Positions 1 through 6,184 of a stretch of 14,174 nucleotides of DNA are shown here, one piece after another (position 1 is the stretch's first letter; each line of letters starts with the position of its first letter). Under the pieces are notes generated by a model. The model had not been told where the DNA came from, searched no databases, and worked only from the letters and a program-made list of their open reading frames with translations. Source of the DNA: Pseudomonadota bacterium. GTDB taxonomy: Bacteria; Pseudomonadota; Alphaproteobacteria; Rhizobiales; Beijerinckiaceae. A program made the position numbers and the translations under genes. The stretch lies in NCBI GenBank assembly GCA_023450615.1, contig JAEXGT010000020.1, positions 1-14,174 on the forward strand, read 5' to 3'.

Positions 1-1
1 G

Positions 2-226
2 GACAGGATCGTGCGCCTTTATCACGGCGCGCAGGACGGCTGGCTCGAACAGGCGGAGAAGGAACAGCCCTTCGGACGCCTGCTCGACCCCAAAGAAGTC
101 GCTCGCGCCGTCGCGTTCCTCTCCAGCAGTGAATCCGGCATGATGACGGGCTCGGTCATCGATTTCGATCAGTCGGTGGTCGGCTGCTACGAGAGCGCGC
201 CGCATCCGTCGAAGCCGACGGAATAA
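2..226 (+). CDS. Short-chain dehydrogenase/reductase (SDR), C-terminal part (5' end outside window)
   Basis: The reading frame is open from the window edge and ends at TAA 224-226, so only about 74 C-terminal residues are present. The segment PFGRLLDPKEVARAVAFLSS, then SGMMTGSVIDFDQSV, is the usual end of a classical SDR: a P-x-G-R-L-x-x-x-E-V-A helix followed by the last beta strand with the 'G-x-x-x-D-F-D' ending that lines the substrate pocket. The Rossmann NAD(P) motif and the Ser-Tyr-Lys catalytic residues would lie upstream and cannot be seen, so the substrate cannot be named. The gene is convergent with the methyltransferase, with only 10 bp between the two stop codons. The family assignment is firm from the C-terminal pattern; the biological role is unknown. 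Confidence 0.8.
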   Translation, partial: DRIVRLYHGAQDGWLEQAEKEQPFGRLLDPKEVARAVAFLSSSESGMMTGSVIDFDQSVVGCYESAPHPSKPTE

Positions 227-236
227 TCCGTTCCCG

Positions 237-1166
237 TCAGCGCTGCATCACGGCGAGAAAGCCGGGAACCGGCACGCCGTGATCTTCGCGGATCGCGGCG
301 TTCTCGAAGATCACGACCGTGAGGCCGTTCTCCTCGGCGAGCTTGTGCAGATAGCTCCGGCTATGCGCATAGCGCGCGTCGTTTCCGAGCACGAAGCCTT
401 CGCCCTCATGCGCCTGTGCCGTGAAGGCGAAGAGTCCCCCTCGCTGCAACACGCGCCTCGTTTCGCGAAAAGCTTCATCCAGCGCGGCCATGTAGACGAA
501 CACATCCGCCGCGATGACGAGATCGGCTTCCGCCTCGGTGCGCGTTCCGAGGAAGGAAACGAGCTCTCCCTCATGAAGCGCATCATAGAGCGTCGTCTTC
601 GCAGCCATGGCCAACATGCGCGGAGAGAGATCGACGCCGACCAGTGATGCGCAACGCCCTTCGAGCGCCTGCCCCATCAGGCCTGTGCCGCAGCCGAGAT
701 CGAGCGTCGGGCCGAACCTGCCGTCGCGGGCCAGCTTGGAACAGGCGCGGCGAAGCGCATCGACGATCAGCTCAGGTCCGCAATAGGCCAGATTCCCGGT
801 GAGATGCCGGTTGAACTTGGGTGCGTATTCATCGAACAGCGCCCGCACATAAGTGCCCGTCATCGCTCCCTCGGCCGGCAGCGCGCCGAGGCGCGCCAGA
901 TCGAGGCGAACGCCCAGGGCGTCCCCGGGCTCCAGTTCGAGCGCCCGGGCAAGCGCCTGAACGGCCTCCTCCCGCATTCCGAGCGCAGCAGCCGAACGGC
1001 CGAGAATGGCGTGAGCGGGAGCAAAACCGGGGGCGAGTTCCAATACCTGCCGCGCCAGATCGGCTGCGGCCACGAAGTCGCGCTCCGCATAAGCGGCGCT
1101 GGCATATTCATAACGGCGGTCAGCCAGGACATCGCCGGAGGATCGAAAGGAGTGAGTCTGCAGCAT
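237..1166 (-). CDS. TPR-repeat SAM-dependent methyltransferase
   Basis: Protein of 309 aa. Residues about 15-85 look like two tetratricopeptide-type helix pairs (A-x-Y-A-x-x-D-F-x-A-A and A-x-x-x-L-G-M-x-E-E-A), a protein-contact module. A class I methyltransferase domain follows, with motif I LDLGCGTG at 155-162, the acidic ribose-binding residue in VGVDLS (D179) and motif IV-like DLVIAADVFVYM. The stretch before motif I (Y-V-R-A-L-F-D-E-Y-A-P-K-F-N-R-H-L) is typical of the TPR-methyltransferase family of Hyphomicrobiales, whose substrates are not known to me. No signal peptide or membrane segment is visible, so it is probably cytoplasmic. The start is the ATG at 1164-1166. No good Shine-Dalgarno sequence precedes it; a TTGACA hexamer lies 29 bp further upstream (1195-1200, minus strand), so a very short or absent leader is possible. 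Family sure, role unknown. Confidence 0.85.
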   Translation of the reverse strand: MLQTHSFRSSGDVLADRRYEYASAAYAERDFVAAADLARQVLELAPGFAPAHAILGRSAAALGMREEAVQALARALELEPGDALGVRLDLARLGALPAEGAMTGTYVRALFDEYAPKFNRHLTGNLAYCGPELIVDALRRACSKLARDGRFGPTLDLGCGTGLMGQALEGRCASLVGVDLSPRMLAMAAKTTLYDALHEGELVSFLGTRTEAEADLVIAADVFVYMAALDEAFRETRRVLQRGGLFAFTAQAHEGEGFVLGNDARYAHSRSYLHKLAEENGLTVVIFENAAIREDHGVPVPGFLAVMQR

Positions 1167-1171
1167 GATTT

Positions 1172-1200
1172 CGCATGAGGGAGAGGCGAAAGCCTGTCAA
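1172..1200 (-). promoter_or_regulatory. Possible promoter of the TPR-methyltransferase
   Basis: On the minus strand TTGACA (1200-1195) matches the -35 consensus perfectly. At a 17-bp spacing the -10 would be CATGCG (1177-1172), which is weak. If used, transcription would start at about the ATG (1166), giving a leaderless or nearly leaderless mRNA; this agrees with the missing ribosome binding site but is inference. Confidence 0.3.
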
Positions 1201-1285
1201 TGGAGAGCAGGCCCGCAGGAGAGCGTCATCCCCGGTGCTGCGGAGCAGAGGCTGGGCTCGCACGACGAATAGAGCGCGGGTCACA

Positions 1286-1321
1286 TCCCCTCTCCCGGGC
1301 GGAAGGGTGATGGGGTGAGGG
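1286..1321. repeat. Imperfect inverted repeat fragment (CCCCTCTCCC ... GGGGTGAGGG)
   Basis: A C-rich block CCCCTCTCCCGGG is followed closely by AAGGGTGATGGGGTGAGGG, giving an imperfect stem. It resembles degenerate copies of the short C-rich/G-rich dispersed repeats common in rhizobial intergenic DNA. No function can be read from it. Confidence 0.35.
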
Positions 1322-1399
1322 AATGCGGCTTTCGAACCAGGACCAGTCCTTCCCGATGCGCTGCGTTCTGCCGGTGATCCAGCTTCGACCACACACCAC

Positions 1400-1498
1400 C
1401 CTCATCCTGAGGAGGCACGAAGTGCCGTCTCGAAGGAGGATCCAGAGAGCACTGGAGGCCTCCTTCGAGACGCAGCTGCGCTGCTCCTCAGGATGAGG
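1400..1498. repeat. REP-like palindromic repeat made of two inverted 40-bp arms
   Basis: Arms 1400-1439 and 1459-1498 are inverted copies separated by 19 bp. Both share CCTCATCCTGAGGAG at the outside and GTCTCGAAGGAGG at the inside. Each arm also folds on itself: CCTCA-TCC-TGAGG at the outer end, and a central hairpin GGCAC-GAA-GTGCC in the left arm against GCAGC-TGC-GCTGC in the right. The CCTCATCCTGAGGA...TCTCGAAGG core resembles a family of dispersed intergenic palindromes I know from Hyphomicrobiales genomes. It may act as a transcription barrier, an RNA-stability element or simply a non-autonomous mobile repeat. No transposase lies nearby. Confidence 0.8.
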
Positions 1499-1571
1499 AC
1501 GGAGGGGCTTGGACCGGGAGGGCCGCGACCAGCCCGGCTCTGACGCGTGGGGCGTAGACGGGCACTTCTAT

Positions 1572-1586
1572 GTTCTCACTTTGTTC
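1572..1586 (+). promoter_or_regulatory. Putative LexA (SOS) box GTTC-N7-GTTC
   Basis: GTTC (1572-1575), seven bases TCACTTT, then GTTC (1583-1586) exactly match the direct-repeat operator recognised by LexA in alphaproteobacteria. The box directly abuts TTGACA (1587-1592), a perfect -35 hexamer; AT-rich CATATC/ATATCT lies 17-18 bp further on (1610-1616). LexA bound here would cover the promoter. No ORF begins close downstream on the plus strand, and the exonuclease gene starts 576 bp away. An eight-base specified pattern can arise by chance, so the strength of the call rests on the adjacent TTGACA and the AT-rich setting in GC-rich DNA. Confidence 0.5.
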
Positions 1587-1615
1587 TTGACAATTGTCCT
1601 AATCTGCGCCATATC
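1587..1615 (+). promoter_or_regulatory. Putative promoter attached to the SOS box
   Basis: TTGACA at 1587-1592, a 17-bp spacer and CATATC at 1610-1615 (or ATATCT one base later). The -35 is perfect and the -10 is mediocre. Predicted transcription would begin at about 1622 and run into a GC-rich, hairpin-rich stretch with no convincing ORF. Confidence 0.4.
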
Positions 1616-2126
1616 TCAGCCGTCCGCCTCTCCTGAGGGACGCGCCCGAGGCGTCGGTCGTGGAGAGCGGATGCGGTTCTGACGCGCCGGCGGTCTCGCA
1701 CCCGCCGGCCTCAGGGTGCCGAGCGGGGAGGAAGAGGCGCTGAGCCTGATCGGGCAGGCTGCGCCAACGCTCCCCCAGCCTCGCCGGTCCTGGAGCATGC
1801 TCTGCCAGGGCCGCACGCCAGCCGTGCCGTGAAGCGTCTCTGAGGGTTCGTCCCTGATGGCGCCGGAGCGACGAGGCCGGGATCTCAAAAAGCCGCGCGC
1901 GGGACGCCTTGTGCTTCCCAAGCCCGGGCGGGTCTCCCGCCCCGAACCCTGTTCGCGCGCTCCGCCGGGGCCTGCGAAGCCGAAGACGTCCCGCGCTTCC
2001 CTCGTCCTCACTGGACAAAGCCAGGACAAGCCGACAGCCGCCTGCCCGAAACCGGGCGGGAACGCACGATCATGCCTCATCGACAGGTCGGCGGCCCAAT
2101 CGGGTTCGATGCGCGCATGCCGGAGC

Positions 2127-2154
2127 CTGACATCCTTCCATCCGCTCCTATATC
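2127..2154 (+). promoter_or_regulatory. Putative promoter of the exonuclease-ligase operon
   Basis: CTGACA (2127-2132), a 16-bp spacer and TATATC (2149-2154) form a good sigma-70-type promoter. Transcription would start about 7 bp downstream of the -10, at 2161-2162, which is the ATG of the exonuclease. The mRNA would therefore be leaderless, in line with the absence of any Shine-Dalgarno sequence before that ATG. Confidence 0.45.
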
Positions 2155-2161
2155 CTCCGTC

Positions 2162-3205
2162 ATGGCGTTGCGCTCCACAGACATCCTCACCCAAACCCCG
2201 CAAGGGCTCTATTGTCCCCTCGGCGATTTTCACATCGATCCGGTCCGGCCCGTGAAGCGGGCTCTCATCACCCATGGCCATTCCGACCATGCCCGCTCCG
2301 GGCACCGTTCGGTGCTCGCAACGAGGCAGACCCTGCGCATCATGGCCGTGCGCTATGGCGAGGATTTCGCGGGAAGCACGCAGGAAGCCGCGCTCGGCGA
2401 GAGCATGACGCTCGGCGACGTGACCGTGCGCTTCACCCCCGCGGGGCACGTGCTGGGCTCTGCGCAGATTTCCATCGAGGCAGGCGGAACCCGCGTCGTG
2501 GTGTCGGGCGATTACAAGCGCGCGGAAGATCCTACCTGCCTTCCCTATGAAGTGGTGCCCTGCGACGTGTTCATCACGGAGGCCACCTTCGGCCTTCCCG
2601 TCTTCCGCCATCCCGATACGCGCGAGGAAGTACGCAAGCTTCTCGATTCCGTCGCGCTCTTCCCCGAGCGAACCCACATCGTCGGCGCCTATGCTCTCGG
2701 CAAGGCGCAACGTGTCATGGCGCTGCTGCGGGAAGAAGGTTACGACAAACCGATCCATCTGCACGGAGCCATGGAGCGCCTGACGGAATTCTACAAATCC
2801 GAAGGCATCCCCTTGGGCGACACGCCGAAGGTCGTCGCATCCGAGCGCTCAAAACTCGCGGGCGCCATCGTCATCTGCCCGCCCTCCTCCATCCAGGATC
2901 TCTGGTCGCGCAAATTCCCCGATCCCGTCACATGCTTCGCCTCCGGCTGGATGCGCGTTCGCGCCCGCGCCCGGCAGAAGGGCGTGGAGCTGCCCCTCGT
3001 GATTTCCGACCATTCCGACTGGGACGATCTGTGCCGCACCATCCGCGAAACCGGCGCGGGCGAAGTGTGGGTCACCCATGGACAGGAGGACGCGCTCGTC
3101 CATTGGTGCACCACGCACGGCATCAAGGCGCGCCCGCTGCACATGCTGGGCTACGGCGATGAAGGCGAGGCGGAGGAAGCCGCGCAGTCAGGAGGCGAAG
3201 CATGA
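2162..3205 (+). CDS. Ligase-associated DNA exonuclease (metallo-beta-lactamase / beta-CASP fold)
   Basis: Protein of 347 aa, cytoplasmic. The metal-binding signature HGHSDH is at residues 38-43, with further ligands in AGHVLGSA (H96) and SGDYKR (D117), then ITEATFG (E140), the usual order for the metallo-beta-lactamase nuclease fold; the SDHSDW segment near the C-terminus is beta-CASP-like. The N-terminus (TPQGLYCPLGDFHIDPVRPV) is characteristic of the bacterial exonuclease encoded beside ATP-dependent DNA ligases, a DNA end-processing enzyme. The ATG at 2162 is chosen because homology starts within a few residues of it; in-frame starts at 2072 and 2126 would add an unconserved tail. The stop overlaps the ligase start by four bases (ATGA), indicating translational coupling. 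The Lhr-type helicase and PdeM phosphoesterase that often complete this cluster are not in the window. Confidence 0.92.
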   Translation: MALRSTDILTQTPQGLYCPLGDFHIDPVRPVKRALITHGHSDHARSGHRSVLATRQTLRIMAVRYGEDFAGSTQEAALGESMTLGDVTVRFTPAGHVLGSAQISIEAGGTRVVVSGDYKRAEDPTCLPYEVVPCDVFITEATFGLPVFRHPDTREEVRKLLDSVALFPERTHIVGAYALGKAQRVMALLREEGYDKPIHLHGAMERLTEFYKSEGIPLGDTPKVVASERSKLAGAIVICPPSSIQDLWSRKFPDPVTCFASGWMRVRARARQKGVELPLVISDHSDWDDLCRTIRETGAGEVWVTHGQEDALVHWCTTHGIKARPLHMLGYGDEGEAEEAAQSGGEA

Positions 3206-4923
3206 ACCGTTTCGCCGCGCTCCTCGACCGTCTTTCCTACGAGCCGCGCCGCAACGCGAAGCTGCGGCTCATCATGGATTACTTCCGCCACACGCCCGAT
3301 CCCGAGCGCGGCTACGCGCTGGCGGCGATGACGAACGCGCTCATGTTCAAGGAGGCGAAGCCCGGCCTGATCCGCGGGCTCGTGGAAGAGCGGACGGACC
3401 CCGAATTGTTCCGCATGTCCTATCACTATGTGGGCGATCTCGCGGAAACGGTGTCGTTGATCTGGCCCGCGCCGGGGCATGAGAGCGTTGCGCCCGTTTC
3501 AGGCGACGCCCCCAGCATCGGCCACAACAATCCTCCGCCTCACGTTCCGACCCTGACGGAGGTGGTGGAGACGCTCGCCACCACGAGCAAGAGCGACCTG
3601 CCCGCCAAGGTCGCGGGCTGGCTCGACGCCCTCGACGAAACCGGACGATGGGCGCTCCTGAAACTCATCACGCGCGAGCTTCGCGTGGGCGTCTCTGCGC
3701 GATTGGCGAAAACGGCGGCGGCGCAGCTCGGCGGTTTCGAGCCCGATGAAGTCGAACTCATCTGGCATGGGCTGGACGCGCCTTACGAGGATCTCTTCGC
3801 CTGGATCGAAGGACGTGGCCCCAAGCCCGAATCCAGCAATCCCGCGCCGTTCCGCCCGCCGATGCTCTCGCATCCGTTGGAGGACGAGGATTTCGAAAAG
3901 TTCGATGCGTCCGATTTCCGCGCCGAATGGAAATGGGACGGCATTCGCCTGCAGGCAGTCTCCGGGCATGACAGCCACGGGAAGTCCGTGCGGCGCATCT
4001 ATTCCCGCACCGGCGAGGATGTGTCCCGCGCGTTTCCCGATCTCGTGGAAGCGCTGAATTTCGAAGGCGCCATCGACGGCGAATTGCTGATCGTGCGCGA
4101 AGGGCTGGTGCAGAGCTTCAATGTGCTCCAGCAGCGCCTGAACCGGAAAGCGGTCACGCCGAAACTCGTCGCGGAATTTCCCGCTCATCTGCGCGTCTAC
4201 GACATTCTCACCGAAGGCGACGAGGATCTTCGCGACCGTCCGTTCAACGAGCGGCGCAAGCGTCTCGAAGCGCTCGTCGCGCGTCTCGGCGATCCGCGCA
4301 TCGATCTCTCGCCCATGGTGCCGTTCGAGACATGGGACGATCTGGCGGCGGCCCGCGCCAACCCCGCTTCCGCCGGCGCGGGCGCGGATGCGGACGCCAT
4401 CGAAGGCTGCATGATCAAGCGCGCGAACAGCCCTTATCTGCCGGGTCGTCCCAAGGGCTATTGGTACAAGTGGAAGCGCGATCCTTATCTCGTCGATGCG
4501 GTGATGATGTATGGACAGCGCGGGCACGGAAAGCGCTCTTCGTTCTATTCCGACTACACGTTCGGGGTCTGGCGCGACGGACCGAACGGCGAGGAGCTGG
4601 TGCCCGTCGGCAAGGCCTATCACGGCTTCACCGACGAGGAGCTGGTGAAGCTCGACCGCTATGTCCGCAACCACACGGTCAACCGCTTCGGCCCTGTGCG
4701 CGAGGTGGAATACGGCAAGGATCGCGGCCTCGTGCTGGAGGTGGCCTTCGAGGGCCTTCAGCGTTCCACGCGCCACAAGTCGGGCGTGGCCATGCGCTTT
4801 CCCCGCATCAACCGCATCCGCTGGGACAAGCCCGCGGCCGAGGCCGACCGCATCGAAACCCTGGAAAAGATTTTGGAGAGGGGCGAAAAGGAAATTCACC
4901 CCCTCAAGAGTCAGGAGGCCTGA
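3202..4923 (+). CDS. ATP-dependent DNA ligase (ligase-associated repair cluster type)
   Basis: Protein of 573 aa that seals DNA nicks by ligase adenylylation, cytoplasmic. The nucleotidyltransferase motifs are in order: motif I EWKWDGIR with the AMP-accepting lysine K244, motif III-like IDGELL (E294), motif IV EGCMIKR (E401, K406) and motif V YWYKWKRDP (K423, K425); the C-terminal 140 residues form the OB-fold part. The N-terminal 230 residues correspond to the extra DNA-binding domain of this family. At 105-113 a proline-rich linker contains SIGHNNPPP, a short peptide that recurs in many unrelated rhizobial proteins. The ATGA overlap with the exonuclease and the single base before the yjbQ start show one operon. 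Such ligases are alternatives to the essential NAD-dependent LigA and are linked to repair; the exact damage handled is not established from sequence. Confidence 0.95.
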   Translation: MNRFAALLDRLSYEPRRNAKLRLIMDYFRHTPDPERGYALAAMTNALMFKEAKPGLIRGLVEERTDPELFRMSYHYVGDLAETVSLIWPAPGHESVAPVSGDAPSIGHNNPPPHVPTLTEVVETLATTSKSDLPAKVAGWLDALDETGRWALLKLITRELRVGVSARLAKTAAAQLGGFEPDEVELIWHGLDAPYEDLFAWIEGRGPKPESSNPAPFRPPMLSHPLEDEDFEKFDASDFRAEWKWDGIRLQAVSGHDSHGKSVRRIYSRTGEDVSRAFPDLVEALNFEGAIDGELLIVREGLVQSFNVLQQRLNRKAVTPKLVAEFPAHLRVYDILTEGDEDLRDRPFNERRKRLEALVARLGDPRIDLSPMVPFETWDDLAAARANPASAGAGADADAIEGCMIKRANSPYLPGRPKGYWYKWKRDPYLVDAVMMYGQRGHGKRSSFYSDYTFGVWRDGPNGEELVPVGKAYHGFTDEELVKLDRYVRNHTVNRFGPVREVEYGKDRGLVLEVAFEGLQRSTRHKSGVAMRFPRINRIRWDKPAAEADRIETLEKILERGEKEIHPLKSQEA

Positions 4924-4924
4924 C

Positions 4925-5377
4925 ATGCTGAATGTGGAAACCCTCTCGGAGGGGAGCGTGACGCAGCAGGTGAACGGACGGCTGCTGGTGGACACGCAAG
5001 GCCAGGGCCTTGTGGAGATTACGGAGGCCGTTTCCCGCTGGGTGTTCGGCACCGGCATTCTTCATGGCCTGCTGACGGTGTTCTGCCGCCACACCTCGGC
5101 ATCCCTGCTCATCCAGGAGAATGCCGATCCGGACGTGCGCCTCGACCTGATGGCGGCCTTCGACCGGCTGGCCCCTCGGGACGCGGCCTATATCCATTCG
5201 ACAGAAGGCCCGGACGACATGCCGGCCCATATCCGCACGGTCCTCTCGGGCGTCTCCTTAAGCATCCCCGTGCTGGAGGGGCAGATGGCGCTGGGCACTT
5301 GGCAGGGGCTGTATCTGGCGGAGCACCGCGACAATCCGCATAGCCGGGATGTCATCCTTCACCTGATCGGAGCGTAA
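4925..5377 (+). CDS. yjbQ: YjbQ / UPF0047 family protein (secondary thiamine-phosphate synthase type)
   Basis: Protein of 150 aa, usual family length. Diagnostic segments are FCRHTSASLLIQENADPDVR (54-72), STEGPDDMPAHI (92-103) and LGTWQGLYLAEHR (123-135). The conserved His and acidic residues (H56, E65, H91, E94, H102, E133, H134) are all present and probably form the active or metal site. The family has been linked to secondary thiamine-phosphate synthase activity, but its physiological role is poorly defined. The ATG at 4925 is one base after the ligase stop, so it is very likely translated from the exo-ligase message. Why a YjbQ protein should be coupled to a DNA repair pair is not known; it could be a chance operon member. 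An in-frame extension upstream to 4661 is only ligase DNA read in another frame. Confidence 0.93.
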   Translation: MLNVETLSEGSVTQQVNGRLLVDTQGQGLVEITEAVSRWVFGTGILHGLLTVFCRHTSASLLIQENADPDVRLDLMAAFDRLAPRDAAYIHSTEGPDDMPAHIRTVLSGVSLSIPVLEGQMALGTWQGLYLAEHRDNPHSRDVILHLIGA

Positions 5378-5512
5378 TTCATATTTATTGACGTTACTCT
5401 ATACCATATGCTCAGCTTTACCCTAGAATATCCGTAGTCTTTGATTGGCGTCTTGCTATTTCATGAAAGATGCGGCTAAGGCTCTCAAAAGTTCTCGTGG
5501 GAGAAGGCAGTA
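5378..5512 (+). other. AT-richer intergenic leader of the response regulator
   Basis: This 135-bp gap is clearly more AT-rich than its surroundings and must hold the response regulator promoter. TTGACG (5388-5393) looks like a -35, but no good -10 stands at 16-18 bp from it (TATACC and CATATG are too close), so I do not define a promoter. The ribosome binding site is the GGGAGAAGG block at 5499-5507. No terminator is visible after the yjbQ gene, so some read-through is possible. Confidence 0.4.
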
Positions 5513-6184
5513 GTGCAGGGTCAAAATACCACGATCATCATCGCCGATGACCATCCGCTGTTTCGCGGAGCGCTGAGGCAGTCGGTGGCCTCCATCATGC
5601 CGCAGGCCCGGGTCATCGAGGCCAGTGGCATGGAGGATCTCAACGCATCGCTCACCCAGGAGCGGGATGTAGACCTCATCCTCCTCGACCTGACGATGCC
5701 GGGCGTGCAGGGCTTTTCCGGCCTCATGTCGCTCAGGGCGCAATATCCCGAACTTCCTGTGGTGATCGTCTCCGCTACGGAAGAACCCAACGTCATCCGC
5801 CGGGCCATGGATTTCGGAGCCTCGGGTTTCATCCCCAAATCCATCGATATCGACAGCATCGGCGGCGCCATCCAGGCGGTTCTGGCGGGCGACACCTGGA
5901 CCCCGCCGGATGTGGACCTCTCCGCCGCAGAAGACGTGGAAACCGCCGATCTCGTCCGGCGCCTCGGCACCCTCACCCCGCAACAGGTCCGCGTGCTGAC
6001 CATGCTCTCGGAAGGCCTGCTCAACAAGCAGATCGCCTACGAGCTCGGCGTGTCGGAAGCCACCGTGAAGGCCCACGTTTCCGCCATTCTCGACAAGCTC
6101 GGCGTCGACAGCCGCACCCAGGCGGTGATCGCAGCCTCGAAGATCGGCGTGACCCAGCGCCCCTCCCAGGCCGGAGCCGATTAA
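5513..6184 (+). CDS. NarL/FixJ-family two-component response regulator
   Basis: Protein of 223 aa, cytoplasmic DNA-binding regulator. The receiver domain (about 6-125) has the acidic pair D12-D13, the phosphoacceptor D59 in LILLDLTMPG, the switch Ser in VIVSATEE (S87) and the conserved K109 in GFIPKS. A LuxR-type helix-turn-helix fills about 154-212 (LTPQQVRVL, NKQIAYELGVSEATVKAHVS, ILDKLGV). All residues needed for phosphorylation are present. The start is GTG at 5513, supported by GGGAGAAGG 5-14 bases upstream. No histidine kinase is adjacent, so it is an orphan in this window. The target genes are unknown. The 3' end overlaps the stop of the convergent esterase by four bases. Confidence 0.93.
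   Translation: MQGQNTTIIIADDHPLFRGALRQSVASIMPQARVIEASGMEDLNASLTQERDVDLILLDLTMPGVQGFSGLMSLRAQYPELPVVIVSATEEPNVIRRAMDFGASGFIPKSIDIDSIGGAIQAVLAGDTWTPPDVDLSAAEDVETADLVRRLGTLTPQQVRVLTMLSEGLLNKQIAYELGVSEATVKAHVSAILDKLGVDSRTQAVIAASKIGVTQRPSQAGAD

Larger units (their letters stand above)
1167..2161. other. Long region without a convincing gene (about 1 kb)
   Basis: No reading frame here looks like a conserved protein. The longest, on the minus strand at 1599-2018, is arginine-, alanine- and proline-rich low-complexity sequence of the kind high-GC DNA makes by chance. The region does hold an imperfect CCCTCTCCC/GGGGTGAGGG repeat fragment (about 1286-1321), a 99-bp palindromic REP-like element (1400-1498), a LexA-type box plus TTGACA (1572-1592), three GC-rich hairpins (1686-1709, 1926-1942, 2041-2060) and a promoter-like pair just before the exonuclease gene (2127-2154). 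A decayed gene, a structured non-coding RNA or plain spacer are all possible for 1620-2060. Confidence 0.6.

Noticed and set aside
1599..2018. Minus-strand open frame of 139 codons in the gene-poor region
   Set aside because: Arg/Ala/Pro-rich, no ribosome binding site and no recognisable motif; I treat it as chance, although a decayed gene cannot be excluded.
2072..2161. Longer N-terminus for the exonuclease
   Set aside because: The extra 30 residues are not of the family type, and a promoter-like pair lies inside them, so the ATG at 2162 is preferred.
1616..2764. Minus-strand open frame of 382 codons covering the gene-poor region and the exonuclease
   Set aside because: Half is antisense to the exonuclease; the remainder is Pro/Arg-rich with no conserved pattern.
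3499..5058. Minus-strand open frame of 519 codons
   Set aside because: Antisense to the DNA ligase; low-complexity Arg/Ala/His-rich translation and no start signal. The ligase strand carries all catalytic motifs.
5388..5410. TTGACG with TATACC/CATATG as a promoter for the response regulator
   Set aside because: The AT-rich hexamers stand only 6-11 bp from the -35 candidate, which is too close for a sigma-70 promoter.
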